Below, piece after piece: positions 27,119 to 35,506 of a DNA stretch of 64,000 nucleotides; positions within the stretch are counted from its first letter, which is position 1, and the number at the start of each line of letters is the position of its first letter. Position numbers and translations under genes: made by a program. The notes beneath the pieces were generated by a model that made no database searches, was not told where the DNA came from, and worked only from the letters and a program-made list of their open reading frames with translations. Location: positions 3,162,001 through 3,226,000 of the forward strand of contig NZ_CP013200.1 of assembly GCF_001445575.1 (NCBI RefSeq), in the 5' to 3' direction. Source of the stretch: Arthrobacter alpinus. GTDB taxonomy: Bacteria; Actinomycetota; Actinomycetes; Actinomycetales; Micrococcaceae.

Positions 27119-27154
27119 CACTAGTAACTTCAACACCACTAGTAACATCAGCAA
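27119..27154 (+). repeat. 18-base tandem repeat upstream of the LysM/transglycosylase gene
   Basis: CACTAGTAAC occurs at 27119-27128 and again at 27137-27146, within two nearly identical 18-base units. The repeat lies in the AT-rich divergent gap (26995-27176) just before the LysM gene. It could be a regulator binding site, but no family is recognised. Confidence 0.4.
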
Positions 27155-27176
27155 CGTGAACTCGAGGTCCACACCC

Positions 27177-28802
27177 ATGACGCCAACACGCCCGTCTGCC
27201 AACGGCGGCAAGCAGCTTGCCGCCGTTGCCACAGCAGCTATTCCCGTTGTTATGCTCTCGTCCCTGGCGATGGCGGTCCCAGCGACTGCAGCCCCCACTC
27301 ACCCCGGAACTCAACCGCACGGTAGCCATGGAGCCCTGAACTCCGCAGATGTGTTGGCAGCCATTCATGCGCGAACTGCGCAACTACAGGCCAAAGCCTC
27401 CAGCATCCCGGCAGCCGTCGTTGCCAGCTCCTTGCCGACAGCCGTGACCGCCACACCTCTCGTAGCCCAGACACAGGTGGCGCAGGCGCTCATTGCCAAA
27501 ACCGCCGCCAACATTCGGTACACCGTTAAGTCCGGTGATACCGTCTCTGCCATCGCGGCCAAGCACGGTGTCAGCACATCGAACGTCCTGAGTTTGAACA
27601 AACTCTCAAACGCTTCGATCATTTACCCAGGGCAGGTCCTGGTGATCTCAGGAGCCGCCAAGTCCACGGCCGCCGCTCCCAGCACGTCCACCGCCACAGC
27701 CGCAGCAAGCTACACGGTCAAGTCCGGGGATACCCTCAGCGGCATTGCCAGCAAGCACAAGGTCAGCCTGGGCTCAATCTTCTCGCTGAACGGGCTCAAC
27801 GGCAGCTCCGTGATCCACCCCGGCCAGAAAATCAAGGTAGGCGGAACCGCCCAGGCGGCAACGCCGTCGGCCCCGTCAACGGCGGCACCCACGGCCACCA
27901 CATCCGGCTCGCAAAGCTACATCGTCAAGTCCGGGGACACGCTCAGCGGCATTGCCAGCAAGCACAAGGTCAGCCTGGGCTCAATCTTCTCGCTGAACGG
28001 GCTCAACGGCAGCTCCGTGATCCACCCCGGCCAGAAAATCAAGGTAGGCGGAACCGCCCAGGCGGCAACGCCGTCGGCCCCGTCAACGGCGGCACCCACG
28101 GCCACCACGTCCGGCAAGTACACCATCAAGTCCGGCGATACTCTGGGCGCCATTGCCGCCAAGCACGGCGTGAGCCTCTCCGCCTTGGCCTCAGCCAACG
28201 GCATCACGGTCAACGGCGTGATTTACCCCGGCAAGGTCCTCACCATCCCCGGCCTGAAGTCCAGTTCAAGCTCGATCACGCCCCTTGCGCCGAAACCGGC
28301 CCTGACCCCGGAGCAGGAGGTGCCCAGCACGTTCCTGCACTACACCTACCCTGCCGCGGTAGTAGCAGATGCCAACAAGAACAAGGCTGCTCTGCTGGCC
28401 GCACCCTCTCCTACCCGTGCACAGATGAAACAGATCGTCTCCAGCACGGCCTCCAAGATGGGTGTTGACCCCGCTCTAGCTATGGCTTTCGCACAGCAGG
28501 AATCCGGGTTCAACCACCAGTCGGTCTCCCCCGCCAATGCCATTGGCACCATGCAGGTCATTCCCGACGCCGGGGATTGGGCATCCGGACTGGTAGGACG
28601 CAAGCTGAACTTGTTGGACCCGTACGACAACGTGACAGCAGGTGTGGCCATCATCCGCGCATTGCTGCGAGGAGCACCCACCGAGGACCTGGCGATTGCC
28701 GGTTACTACCAAGGGGAATACTCGGTCCACCTCTACGGGATGTACCCGGATACAGTGAACTACGTAGCTGGTATCAAGGCGAACCGGAACCTGTTCCGCT
28801 AA
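27177..28802 (+). CDS. secreted LysM-repeat lytic transglycosylase
   Basis: The ATG at 27177 starts a normal signal peptide (basic start, hydrophobic LAAVATAAIPVVMLSSLAMAV, cleavage near PATAA), giving 541 residues; an upstream GTG at 27156 is possible but has no ribosome binding site. Four LysM domains follow, each with the pattern Y-x-V/I-K-SGDT and ending near PGQ/PGK (about residues 117-160, 178-225, 247-295 and 312-360). A C-terminal SLT-type domain (about 405-541) has FAQQESGFNH, with the catalytic glutamate, and AIGTMQVIPDAG. It probably binds and cleaves peptidoglycan outside the cell. The two middle LysM units are near-identical copies. Confidence 0.92.
   Translation: MTPTRPSANGGKQLAAVATAAIPVVMLSSLAMAVPATAAPTHPGTQPHGSHGALNSADVLAAIHARTAQLQAKASSIPAAVVASSLPTAVTATPLVAQTQVAQALIAKTAANIRYTVKSGDTVSAIAAKHGVSTSNVLSLNKLSNASIIYPGQVLVISGAAKSTAAAPSTSTATAAASYTVKSGDTLSGIASKHKVSLGSIFSLNGLNGSSVIHPGQKIKVGGTAQAATPSAPSTAAPTATTSGSQSYIVKSGDTLSGIASKHKVSLGSIFSLNGLNGSSVIHPGQKIKVGGTAQAATPSAPSTAAPTATTSGKYTIKSGDTLGAIAAKHGVSLSALASANGITVNGVIYPGKVLTIPGLKSSSSSITPLAPKPALTPEQEVPSTFLHYTYPAAVVADANKNKAALLAAPSPTRAQMKQIVSSTASKMGVDPALAMAFAQQESGFNHQSVSPANAIGTMQVIPDAGDWASGLVGRKLNLLDPYDNVTAGVAIIRALLRGAPTEDLAIAGYYQGEYSVHLYGMYPDTVNYVAGIKANRNLFR
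27717..28117 (+). repeat. 207-bp tandem duplication of a LysM-plus-linker unit
   Basis: The segment beginning at 27717 is repeated from 27924 with a period of 207 bases (69 codons) and only a few differing bases over nearly 200. Each copy encodes one LysM domain plus a Pro/Ala/Thr linker. The near-identity at synonymous positions points to a recent duplication or gene conversion. Confidence 0.9.
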
Positions 28803-28834
28803 ATCCTTTCGAGTCATCAGTACGCTCTCAACGA

Positions 28835-28871
28835 AAAGGGGCCCCAGCGCAGTGTTGCTGGCGGCCCCTTT
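28835..28871 (+). terminator. terminator after the LysM/transglycosylase gene
   Basis: AAAGGGGCC and GGCCCCTTT form a 9-bp outer stem that encloses a further 5-bp stem (CCAGC / GCTGG) with one bulged base. It begins 32 bases after the stop codon and is followed by a short T-rich stretch (gcgtttgtg). Confidence 0.75.
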
Positions 28872-28896
28872 GCGTTTGTGCTCCTAAACTTGAAGA

Positions 28897-31005
28897 GTGC
28901 AAGATGCGTCTGCCGACCCGCGAATCGGGTCCACAATCGAAAATCGCTACCTGGTTCTGTCCAAGGTGGCTAACGGCGGCATGTCCACCGTCTACCTGGC
29001 CAAGGACCTCAGGCTCAACCGCAACATTGCGCTGAAGATCCTGCATCCACACCTTGCCACCGACAACGCGTTCATTGGCAGGCTCAGCCGGGAGGCACAG
29101 AGCGCTGCCAGCCTGTCCCACCCCCACGTGGTGCAGATCCACGATCATGGTGTGGGCCCGGAGTACGCCTACCTCGTCTTCGAGTTCATTGACGGATACA
29201 CGCTTCGAGACGTCATCGAGCGGCAGGGCGCTCTGACCCCGCGTCAGGCTCTCGACCTGCTGGATCCCATCGTTGCCGGTCTCGCGGCCGCACACGGCGC
29301 CGGGCTGGTGCACCGCGACGTCAAGCCGGAGAATGTCCTCATCTCCCACCAAGGCTGGGTCAAAATTGGTGACTTTGGGCTGTCCCGAGCCATCACCACC
29401 TCCACCAACACCGGCACGCTCTTTGGCACTGTTGCCTACATTGCACCCGAGCTGGCCCGCGGCGAAGGCGGCGATGCCCGCAGCGACATCTACTCTGCCG
29501 GCATCATGCTCTATGAACTTCTCACCGGCCACCAGCCCTTCCGCGCCACGGTTCCCGTGGCTGTGGTCATGGCGCACGTTCAAGATGAGATGCCCGCCCC
29601 GTCCGCCGACGTTCCGGCACTGCCCCCTGTCATGGATGAATTGGTCCGCTACATGACCGAAAAAGATCCGGACCACCGCCCGGCCAATGGCGCCGCCTTG
29701 CTGGAGGATCTGCGCCATATCCGTGCCTCGCTCACTCCGGCCGAGCTTGACGCCGGCGGATCCGCCACGCTGCCGGCCATCGAGCCGCGGCTTTCCGGAA
29801 CCAGCCACACGGTGGCCTTTGATCAAAGCCACACCACCGTTCTGGCCGCCCCGCAATTCCCCACCTCGGTACTGCCTCGCTCCCCCCAGCTATATGCCGA
29901 GGCCCCCCACAGTGACCGGTACGCCCTTGCGGAGCCCTCGTCTTCCGCGTACGACGCCGGGCAGTCACAACCCGCTCACATCGGCACCTCAAGCTATCCC
30001 CCCGTCAGTGACGACGCCCCGGCGGCTCCCCTGAATAAACGCCAGGCTGCCGCGGCCAACAAGGCAAAAGCCAAGGCGGCCGCCACACCGAAGAAGACCC
30101 TTGGCTCGCGGCATCCCCGCAGGCGAGCCGTGCTGTGGGTCCTGCTGGTGCTAGTGCTAGGCATTCTTGCCGCGGGTGCCGGATGGTTCTTAGCATTGGG
30201 TCCGGGCGCTTTGGCAACCGTCCCGGATGTGGGCAATAAAAGTGTTGAGCAGGCCTTGAGCGTGTTGCGTACTGAAGGCTTTGAGTCGACCTCCACCACG
30301 GACGTTTATGATGAAAAGGTGGCCGCCGGTTTTGTGGTGGACACCGACCCCACGGCCGGCAGCTCGCTCCGCAAGTTCAACAATGTCACCGTCCAAATCT
30401 CACGGGGACCCGTGCTTTATCAGGTCCCCAACGTCACAGGGGTGGCACAAGACGGTGCCAAGAAGGCTCTCACCGACGCCCAGCTTGCTGTAGGAACGCT
30501 CACTGAAGCGTTCGACGAAAAGGTGGCTGCCGGCGTCGTGCTCAAGCAGGATCCCGCAGCTGGGAAAGAGTTCCGGGCCAACACCAAGGTCAACCTGGTG
30601 ATCTCCAAAGGCCCCAAACCCATCCCGGTTCCCGCGCTGACGGGCAAGACTCAGGCGGACGCACAGGCGGCGCTCAAGTCCGTCGGTCTGGTAGCTGTGA
30701 TCTCCCCGGAGCAGGTCAATAGCCGCCTGGTTCCGGCAGGTTCGGTTGTCGCGGCCTCGCCAGATAGTGGCACCCTCACCGCTGGCGGCAAGGTCACGCT
30801 CACCATTTCCAAGGGCCCGAAGATGGTCAGTGTGCCGGATTTCGTGGGCAAACAGGTCGGCGTGGCAACAAGTGAGCTCGAAGCGCTCGGTTTTGAGGTC
30901 AAGGTGGAGAATCTGCTGGGCGGATTCTTCGGCACGGTCCGTTTCCAGGACCCACAGGGTGGCGAAGCTCCGGAAGGCAGCACGGTAACGCTGCGCGTCA
31001 TCTGA
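28897..31005 (+). CDS. PASTA-domain serine/threonine protein kinase (PknL/PknB-like)
   Basis: This 702-residue membrane kinase starts with GTG. The kinase domain (about residues 10-275) has NGGMSTVYLA (ATP loop), IALKIL (ATP lysine), VHRDVKPENVL (catalytic loop), KIGDFGLS and GTVAYIAPELARG. A linker rich in Ala, Ser and Pro leads to a membrane helix (AVLWVLLVLVLGILAAGAGWFLAL, about 407-432). Four extracellular PASTA domains follow, beginning at about residues 435, 505, 572 and 640 with VPDV, VPNV, VPAL and VPDF. PASTA domains sense muropeptides or lipid II, so the kinase probably links wall state to growth. Its neighbour, the Rv2175c-like protein, is a candidate substrate. Confidence 0.94.
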   Translation: MQDASADPRIGSTIENRYLVLSKVANGGMSTVYLAKDLRLNRNIALKILHPHLATDNAFIGRLSREAQSAASLSHPHVVQIHDHGVGPEYAYLVFEFIDGYTLRDVIERQGALTPRQALDLLDPIVAGLAAAHGAGLVHRDVKPENVLISHQGWVKIGDFGLSRAITTSTNTGTLFGTVAYIAPELARGEGGDARSDIYSAGIMLYELLTGHQPFRATVPVAVVMAHVQDEMPAPSADVPALPPVMDELVRYMTEKDPDHRPANGAALLEDLRHIRASLTPAELDAGGSATLPAIEPRLSGTSHTVAFDQSHTTVLAAPQFPTSVLPRSPQLYAEAPHSDRYALAEPSSSAYDAGQSQPAHIGTSSYPPVSDDAPAAPLNKRQAAAANKAKAKAAATPKKTLGSRHPRRRAVLWVLLVLVLGILAAGAGWFLALGPGALATVPDVGNKSVEQALSVLRTEGFESTSTTDVYDEKVAAGFVVDTDPTAGSSLRKFNNVTVQISRGPVLYQVPNVTGVAQDGAKKALTDAQLAVGTLTEAFDEKVAAGVVLKQDPAAGKEFRANTKVNLVISKGPKPIPVPALTGKTQADAQAALKSVGLVAVISPEQVNSRLVPAGSVVAASPDSGTLTAGGKVTLTISKGPKMVSVPDFVGKQVGVATSELEALGFEVKVENLLGGFFGTVRFQDPQGGEAPEGSTVTLRVI

Positions 31006-31083
31006 GTCCCACCTCTACGCGCCGCTCCTCTCACCCGCGCCCCTCTGCCTTACCTTTCCTGCCACCGCGCCACCGCGCCACCG

Positions 31084-31140
31084 CGAGGATGCAGTAGTTA
31101 CCAATGTTCGCGAGAAACATTAGCAACTACTGCATCCTCG
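31084..31140. terminator. long convergent hairpin between the kinase and DAHP synthase genes
   Basis: Two 25-base arms (31084-31108 and 31116-31140) are complementary except at two positions, with a 7-base loop. The hairpin lies between converging genes and has no clear T tract on either strand. It is probably a bidirectional transcription end. The rest of 31006-31284 holds no recognisable gene. Confidence 0.6.
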
Positions 31141-31284
31141 AGGGCCTGGAAGGGACTTTAGCGGGACGGACGGCGGGGACCATCGCGGGAATTTGGCTGG
31201 CGGGGCCCGGAAACGCTTTAATTACGACGGCGGCCCGCCCCTTCGCGCTGAAGGTGCGGGCCGCCGTGGTGGGTGAAACAGCTG

Positions 31285-32682
31285 TTACTTGGACTGGCGC
31301 AGGGCCTCGGAGACCAGGAACGCCATTTCGAGGGACTGCTTGTGGTTCAGGCGAGGGTCGCACACGGACTCGTAGCCTGTCAGGAACGCTTCCTGGTCGA
31401 TGGGATCGGCCCCACCGAGGCACTCAGCCACATCGTCGCCTGTCATCTCCACGTGCAAACCACCCGGGATGGTACCCAGTGCCTGGTGAACTTCGAAGAA
31501 GCCGCGGACTTCGTCAATGACGTCGTCGAAGTTGCGCGTCTTGTAGCCGTTGGGCGAGGTGACGGTGTTGCCGTGCATGGGATCGGTGACCCACAGGACC
31601 TGAGCGCCGGAGGCCGTGACCTTTTCGACCAGGTTCGGGAGCTTCTCGCGGATGTTGGTGGCACCCATGCGGGTAATGAACGTCAGGCGGCCGGGCTCGC
31701 GGTTCGGGTCAAGCTTCTCAATCAGCCGCAGTGCGTCATCCGGGGACGTGGTGGGCCCAAGCTTGACGCCGATCGGGTTACGAACCCGGGACAGGAAGTC
31801 AACGTGTGCCTGGTCGAGATCGCGGGTGCGCTCACCAATCCACAGGAAGTGTGCGGAGGTGTCGTACGGCAAGCCGGTTCGAGAATCGATGCGGGTCAGG
31901 GCGCGCTCGTAATCCAACAGCAATGCTTCGTGGCTGGCGAAGAATTCAACAGTCTTGAGCGCGTCGAAGTCGGCACCGCAGGAGGCCATGAACTTAATGG
32001 CACTGTCAATGTCCTTGGCCAAGCGCTCGTAGCGGCTGTGTGCCGGGTTGGAGGTGAAGCCGCGGTTCCATTCGTGGACGCTGCGCAAATCGGCGAAGCC
32101 GCCCTGCGTGAAGGCGCGGATCAAATTCAGCGTGGATGCTGAGGTGTGGTAGGCCTTGAGCATGCGAGCGGGATCGTGCTGGCGGGATTCCGGGGTGAAA
32201 TCGAAGCCGTTAACGATGTCTCCACGGTAGGCCGGGAGGGTCACGCCGTCGCGCGTTTCATCATTGGAGGAGCGCGGCTTGGCGAACTGGCCGGCCATGC
32301 GCCCCATCTTGATGACGGGCAGCTGGGCGCCATAGGTCAGCACCACTGCCATCTGAAGAATGGTCTTGACGCGGGCACTGATCTTGTCGGCAGTGGCAGC
32401 CTCGAAGGTCTCGGCGCAGTCGCCGCCCTGCAGCAAGAAGGCCTTGCCCTGGGAAGCCTGAGCCAGGCGGGAACGCAGCACATCCACTTCGCCGGCAAAA
32501 ACCAGCGGAGGCAGGACTGAGAGTTCCTTGACCGTGGGGGCGAAGGACGGGGACTCGGACCAGGTGGGCTGCTGCGCAATCGGCAGGCCGCGCCAGTCAT
32601 CAAGGCCTGGATAGACGGCAGCACCGGGGACGGAGAGTCCGGCAGCGGGTGCATTAGATGCGTTCAAAGTTAGATCAGTCAC
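31285..32682 (-). CDS. aroG: class II 3-deoxy-7-phosphoheptulonate synthase
   Basis: This 465-residue enzyme joins phosphoenolpyruvate and erythrose 4-phosphate, the first step of the shikimate pathway. Class II motifs are clear: GLDDWRGLPIAQQP near the start, PPLVFAGEVDVLRSRLA, AFLLQGGDCAETF with the metal-binding cysteine, RMAGQFAKPRS, and the C-terminal GGLHVEMTGDDVAECLGG and RLNHKQSLEMAFLVSEAL. The length matches the plant/actinobacterial type II group. The gene lies beside the PASTA kinase gene, as aroG does beside Rv2176/pknL in mycobacteria. Confidence 0.96.
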   Translation of the reverse strand: MTDLTLNASNAPAAGLSVPGAAVYPGLDDWRGLPIAQQPTWSESPSFAPTVKELSVLPPLVFAGEVDVLRSRLAQASQGKAFLLQGGDCAETFEAATADKISARVKTILQMAVVLTYGAQLPVIKMGRMAGQFAKPRSSNDETRDGVTLPAYRGDIVNGFDFTPESRQHDPARMLKAYHTSASTLNLIRAFTQGGFADLRSVHEWNRGFTSNPAHSRYERLAKDIDSAIKFMASCGADFDALKTVEFFASHEALLLDYERALTRIDSRTGLPYDTSAHFLWIGERTRDLDQAHVDFLSRVRNPIGVKLGPTTSPDDALRLIEKLDPNREPGRLTFITRMGATNIREKLPNLVEKVTASGAQVLWVTDPMHGNTVTSPNGYKTRNFDDVIDEVRGFFEVHQALGTIPGGLHVEMTGDDVAECLGGADPIDQEAFLTGYESVCDPRLNHKQSLEMAFLVSEALRQSK

Positions 32683-32901
32683 GGCTAAATCCTATCCCCG
32701 AAAGAGCACAGCTGCGAACCAGTCCAGCCACTGAGATTTCGAAAGGAACATGCGCGGGCCGTGACCCTTGGCTGCAGCTTGCCCGGGCATCTGGAACCGT
32801 CCGGGCTGAGCCCAATTTCTGCACCCAATCTGCACCCATTCTCCGCCATTAGACGGCTGCGACAGGGCAGCTGCAGTGCGTCGATAGGGCAGGGGCAGTG
32901 A

Positions 32902-33897
32902 TCAGTGCGTGGTGGCCTCGGTGTCCGGGCCAGTGGTTGCGCCGGGCTCGATGGGAGAAGCTTCAACGACCGAGCCACTGGCGGCTTCTGCGACGAGCTC
33001 CGCTGCTCCCTCGGGTTCAGCTTCAGCTTCAGATTCAAGCACAGCCGCAGATTCAGACACAGCCGCAGCCGCCGTTTCAGATTCAGGCACAGCCTTCTTG
33101 GCGCCGATGACCGTCACGGCGCCCGGAGCCAGGATGGGGGCGGGCTCAATGCGGACTGCGTCGGCAGCCGTCTTGGCCGAGTCCCCATCCTTGGCCGCGG
33201 CCGACTTGGCCGACTTCTCGGCTGCCAGCTTGTCCTTGATGGTGGAGGCGTAGGAGTCAACGTACTCCTGGCCGGAGAGCCGCATGAGCTCGTACATGAT
33301 TTCATCGGTCACCGAGCGCTGCACGAACCGGTCATCTGCCATGCCCTGGTAACGGCTAAAATCCATGGGTTCGCCAAAGATCACGCCGAGCCGGCGGATG
33401 CTGGGGATGCGCCGGCCAATGGGCTGGACCTTGTCGGTGCCGATCATGGCTACCGGGATGACGGGAACGTTGGCGGTCAAGATGAGCTTGGCCACGCCTA
33501 CCTTGCCTCGGTACAGGCGGCCGTCGGGGCTGCGGGTACCTTCGGGGTAAATCCCCAGAAGTCCGCCACCGTTGAGGACTTCCACGCCGGTCTGCAGTGA
33601 GTTGGCCGATGCCGCGCCACCGGAGCGGTCCATGGGCAGCTGATTGGTGAGTTTGAAGAAGGCAGCGGTCAGGCGACCCTTGATCCCGCGCCCTGTGAAG
33701 TAGTCGCTCTTAGCCAAGAAAACGACGGGCCGAGGCACCATGAGCGGCATAAAAATCGAGTCCGAGAAGGACAAGTGGTTACTGGCCAGAACGGCCGGTC
33801 CATCGATGGGAAGGTTATCCAACCCCTTGGTCCAAGGGCGGAATAGTACCTTCAATACTGGGCCCAAAAATATCTTCTTCAGTACCCAATAAATCAC
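32902..33897 (-). CDS. 1-acyl-sn-glycerol-3-phosphate acyltransferase (PlsC family)
   Basis: PlsC-type enzymes acylate lysophosphatidic acid in phospholipid synthesis at the membrane. The GTG at 33897 (reading IYWVLKKIFLGPVLKVLF after the initiator) follows a good ribosome binding site (AAGGA), so it is preferred to a start 12 codons upstream. The catalytic motif is SNHLSFSD (His-x4-Asp, about residue 40), followed by YPEGTRSPDG at about residue 118 and VPVIPVAMIGT. After about residue 235 the protein continues with a tail of about 95 residues rich in Ala, Glu, Ser and Pro, probably unstructured. The 219 bases before aroG (32683-32901) hold no gene. Confidence 0.92.
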   Translation of the reverse strand: MIYWVLKKIFLGPVLKVLFRPWTKGLDNLPIDGPAVLASNHLSFSDSIFMPLMVPRPVVFLAKSDYFTGRGIKGRLTAAFFKLTNQLPMDRSGGAASANSLQTGVEVLNGGGLLGIYPEGTRSPDGRLYRGKVGVAKLILTANVPVIPVAMIGTDKVQPIGRRIPSIRRLGVIFGEPMDFSRYQGMADDRFVQRSVTDEIMYELMRLSGQEYVDSYASTIKDKLAAEKSAKSAAAKDGDSAKTAADAVRIEPAPILAPGAVTVIGAKKAVPESETAAAAVSESAAVLESEAEAEPEGAAELVAEAASGSVVEASPIEPGATTGPDTEATTH

Positions 33898-34077
33898 GGT
33901 GGTATTCCTTACTATTACTCTCCGGGCCAACAAGCAGTCTCAGGTCATTGCGGTACCCCCGCTGCGGACGTATCAACAGTAGTCTAGTGACAGCAACACA
34001 GATTTCGTGGCAGCAGCTCCGCAGCAATGCCATACACGTTACCGGCCACGGCGGCCGGCAGGAGAGGGAAAACAGCC

Positions 34078-34821
34078 ATGGTGAAATCGTTCCGTTCCGA
34101 AGGTCACGGCGACTTAGCCCGGGTTGGTGTGGCCGTGTGTCATGGTTTTACCGGCTCACCCGTCAGCATGCAGGGCTGGAGCGACTATTTGGCGCAGGCC
34201 GGATTCGCCGTCAACATGCCCCTTCTGGCGGGGCACGGGACCTCGTGGCAGGATCTCGCCAAGACCCCGTGGCAGAACTGGTACCGGGATTTTGAGGCCG
34301 CCTACTTGGAGTTGAGCTCCCGCTGCGACACGGTGTTCGTCGCCGGAATGTCCATGGGTGGCGCACTGGCACTGCGGGTTGCCGCCCTGCACCCGGTGGC
34401 CGGTGTGGTTTTGGTCAATCCCGGGCTGACGTTTAGTGACAAACGGGCGACTTATTCGGGACTGCTGAAATGGGTACTCAAGAGTGTCCCCGCCATTGGT
34501 GATGACATCAAGACGCCCGGCATTTCCGAGGGCGCGTACACCCGCACACCCGTGGCAGCCGTCCACCAGCTCAGCCAACTCTTCAGCGACACGACGAAGC
34601 TGCTTCCCCAAGTCAGCGCCCCCACCCTGATTTTCCGATCCACCGTGGACCACGTGGTGCCAGATTCCAGCATCGACGTCATCAAGGCTCACCTGGGCAG
34701 CTCCGAACTCCAGGTTGTTCCCCTGGAAAACAGCTACCATGTAGCCACCATGGACAATGACGCACCCTTGATCTTCTCCCAGTCCGCAGACTTCTTTCGG
34801 AGGCCCCACCATGCAATCTGA
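34078..34821 (+). CDS. alpha/beta hydrolase, carboxylesterase or monoacylglycerol lipase type
   Basis: The ATG at 34078 follows a purine-rich ribosome binding site (GGAGAGGG) and gives 247 residues. The fold is an alpha/beta hydrolase: VCHGFTGSP (oxyanion region), FVAGMSMGGALAL (nucleophile serine in G-x-S-x-G, about residue 95), and late acidic and histidine positions in FRSTVDHVVP (Asp) and NSYHVATMDND (His). It resembles Est30-type carboxylesterases and monoacylglycerol lipases. It overlaps the next gene by 11 bases and is divergent from the PlsC gene, which may suggest a lipid role, but the substrate is unknown. Confidence 0.88.
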   Translation: MVKSFRSEGHGDLARVGVAVCHGFTGSPVSMQGWSDYLAQAGFAVNMPLLAGHGTSWQDLAKTPWQNWYRDFEAAYLELSSRCDTVFVAGMSMGGALALRVAALHPVAGVVLVNPGLTFSDKRATYSGLLKWVLKSVPAIGDDIKTPGISEGAYTRTPVAAVHQLSQLFSDTTKLLPQVSAPTLIFRSTVDHVVPDSSIDVIKAHLGSSELQVVPLENSYHVATMDNDAPLIFSQSADFFRRPHHAI

Positions 34822-35458
34822 CCCCGGCGCGGGTACGCCGCACACCGGCGACGACGACGATGTCTGGCGGGATCTCGTGGCCCGCTTGGAGGAGGCCGAC
34901 GACGCGTTCCTCGAGGACCAGGGCCCCACTGAGGATCGCAAAGCTGACGGTAGTACCGGAGGTAAAGACGCGCACGACGGCGGCACGCCTGTTCCGCACT
35001 CCGCGGCATCTGACGCCGTGGTTCCGCGAGTTAACGAACCCCGCGCCACCGAACCCAAAACAGTCATTGACTTTGACCCCTTGGGTGTCTGGCATGATCA
35101 GGAGGCGCCAGCCCCACGGGAGCCTGCCGCGGATAGCCGCAACCCCTCAGGAATGGGTGGCGCAGGGGAAGACTTTATCTCGTTCGGGCCACGCGACTAT
35201 GAGGCCGACGATGATGAGGAAGGCTTTATCCCCGAGGAATTGCCCAGCCTGCGCAATTCCGAGCCTGCCATCATGATGTCCTGGATCGGCGCGGCAGGTG
35301 CCCCGCTCTTCTTAGTTTTTTCAGCGATCTTCTGGCGTCAGATCCCCACCCTGCTGGTGATGGCCGTGATTGTGGCTTTCATCGCCGGTACCGGATACCT
35401 GCTGTACCGCCTGCCAAACCACCGCGATCATGACAGCGGAGATGGCGCCGTCGTCTAG
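34811..35458 (+). CDS. conserved hypothetical membrane protein with acidic N-terminus
   Basis: This 215-residue protein has about 145 polar, strongly acidic residues (with DDDDVWRDLVARLEEADDAFLEDQGP near the start and DYEADDDEEGFIPEELP before the membrane part). Two hydrophobic helices follow (about 150-200: APLFLVFSAIFW and LLVMAVIVAFIAGTGYLL). The N-terminal part is probably cytosolic and disordered. I recognise no family function. It overlaps the esterase gene by 11 bases, so the two are co-translated, and it converges on the ROK kinase gene. Confidence 0.8.
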   Translation: MQSDPGAGTPHTGDDDDVWRDLVARLEEADDAFLEDQGPTEDRKADGSTGGKDAHDGGTPVPHSAASDAVVPRVNEPRATEPKTVIDFDPLGVWHDQEAPAPREPAADSRNPSGMGGAGEDFISFGPRDYEADDDEEGFIPEELPSLRNSEPAIMMSWIGAAGAPLFLVFSAIFWRQIPTLLVMAVIVAFIAGTGYLLYRLPNHRDHDSGDGAVV

Positions 35459-35506
35459 GCATCCACGTCTCACCACGAGGGATTTGGCACGGGGGCCCGG
35501 TAGTTC

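Noticed and set aside
26995..27176. ydaO-type (c-di-AMP) riboswitch before the LysM/transglycosylase gene
   Set aside because: Such riboswitches often precede actinobacterial wall hydrolase genes, but the gap is too short and I could not find the conserved paired elements.
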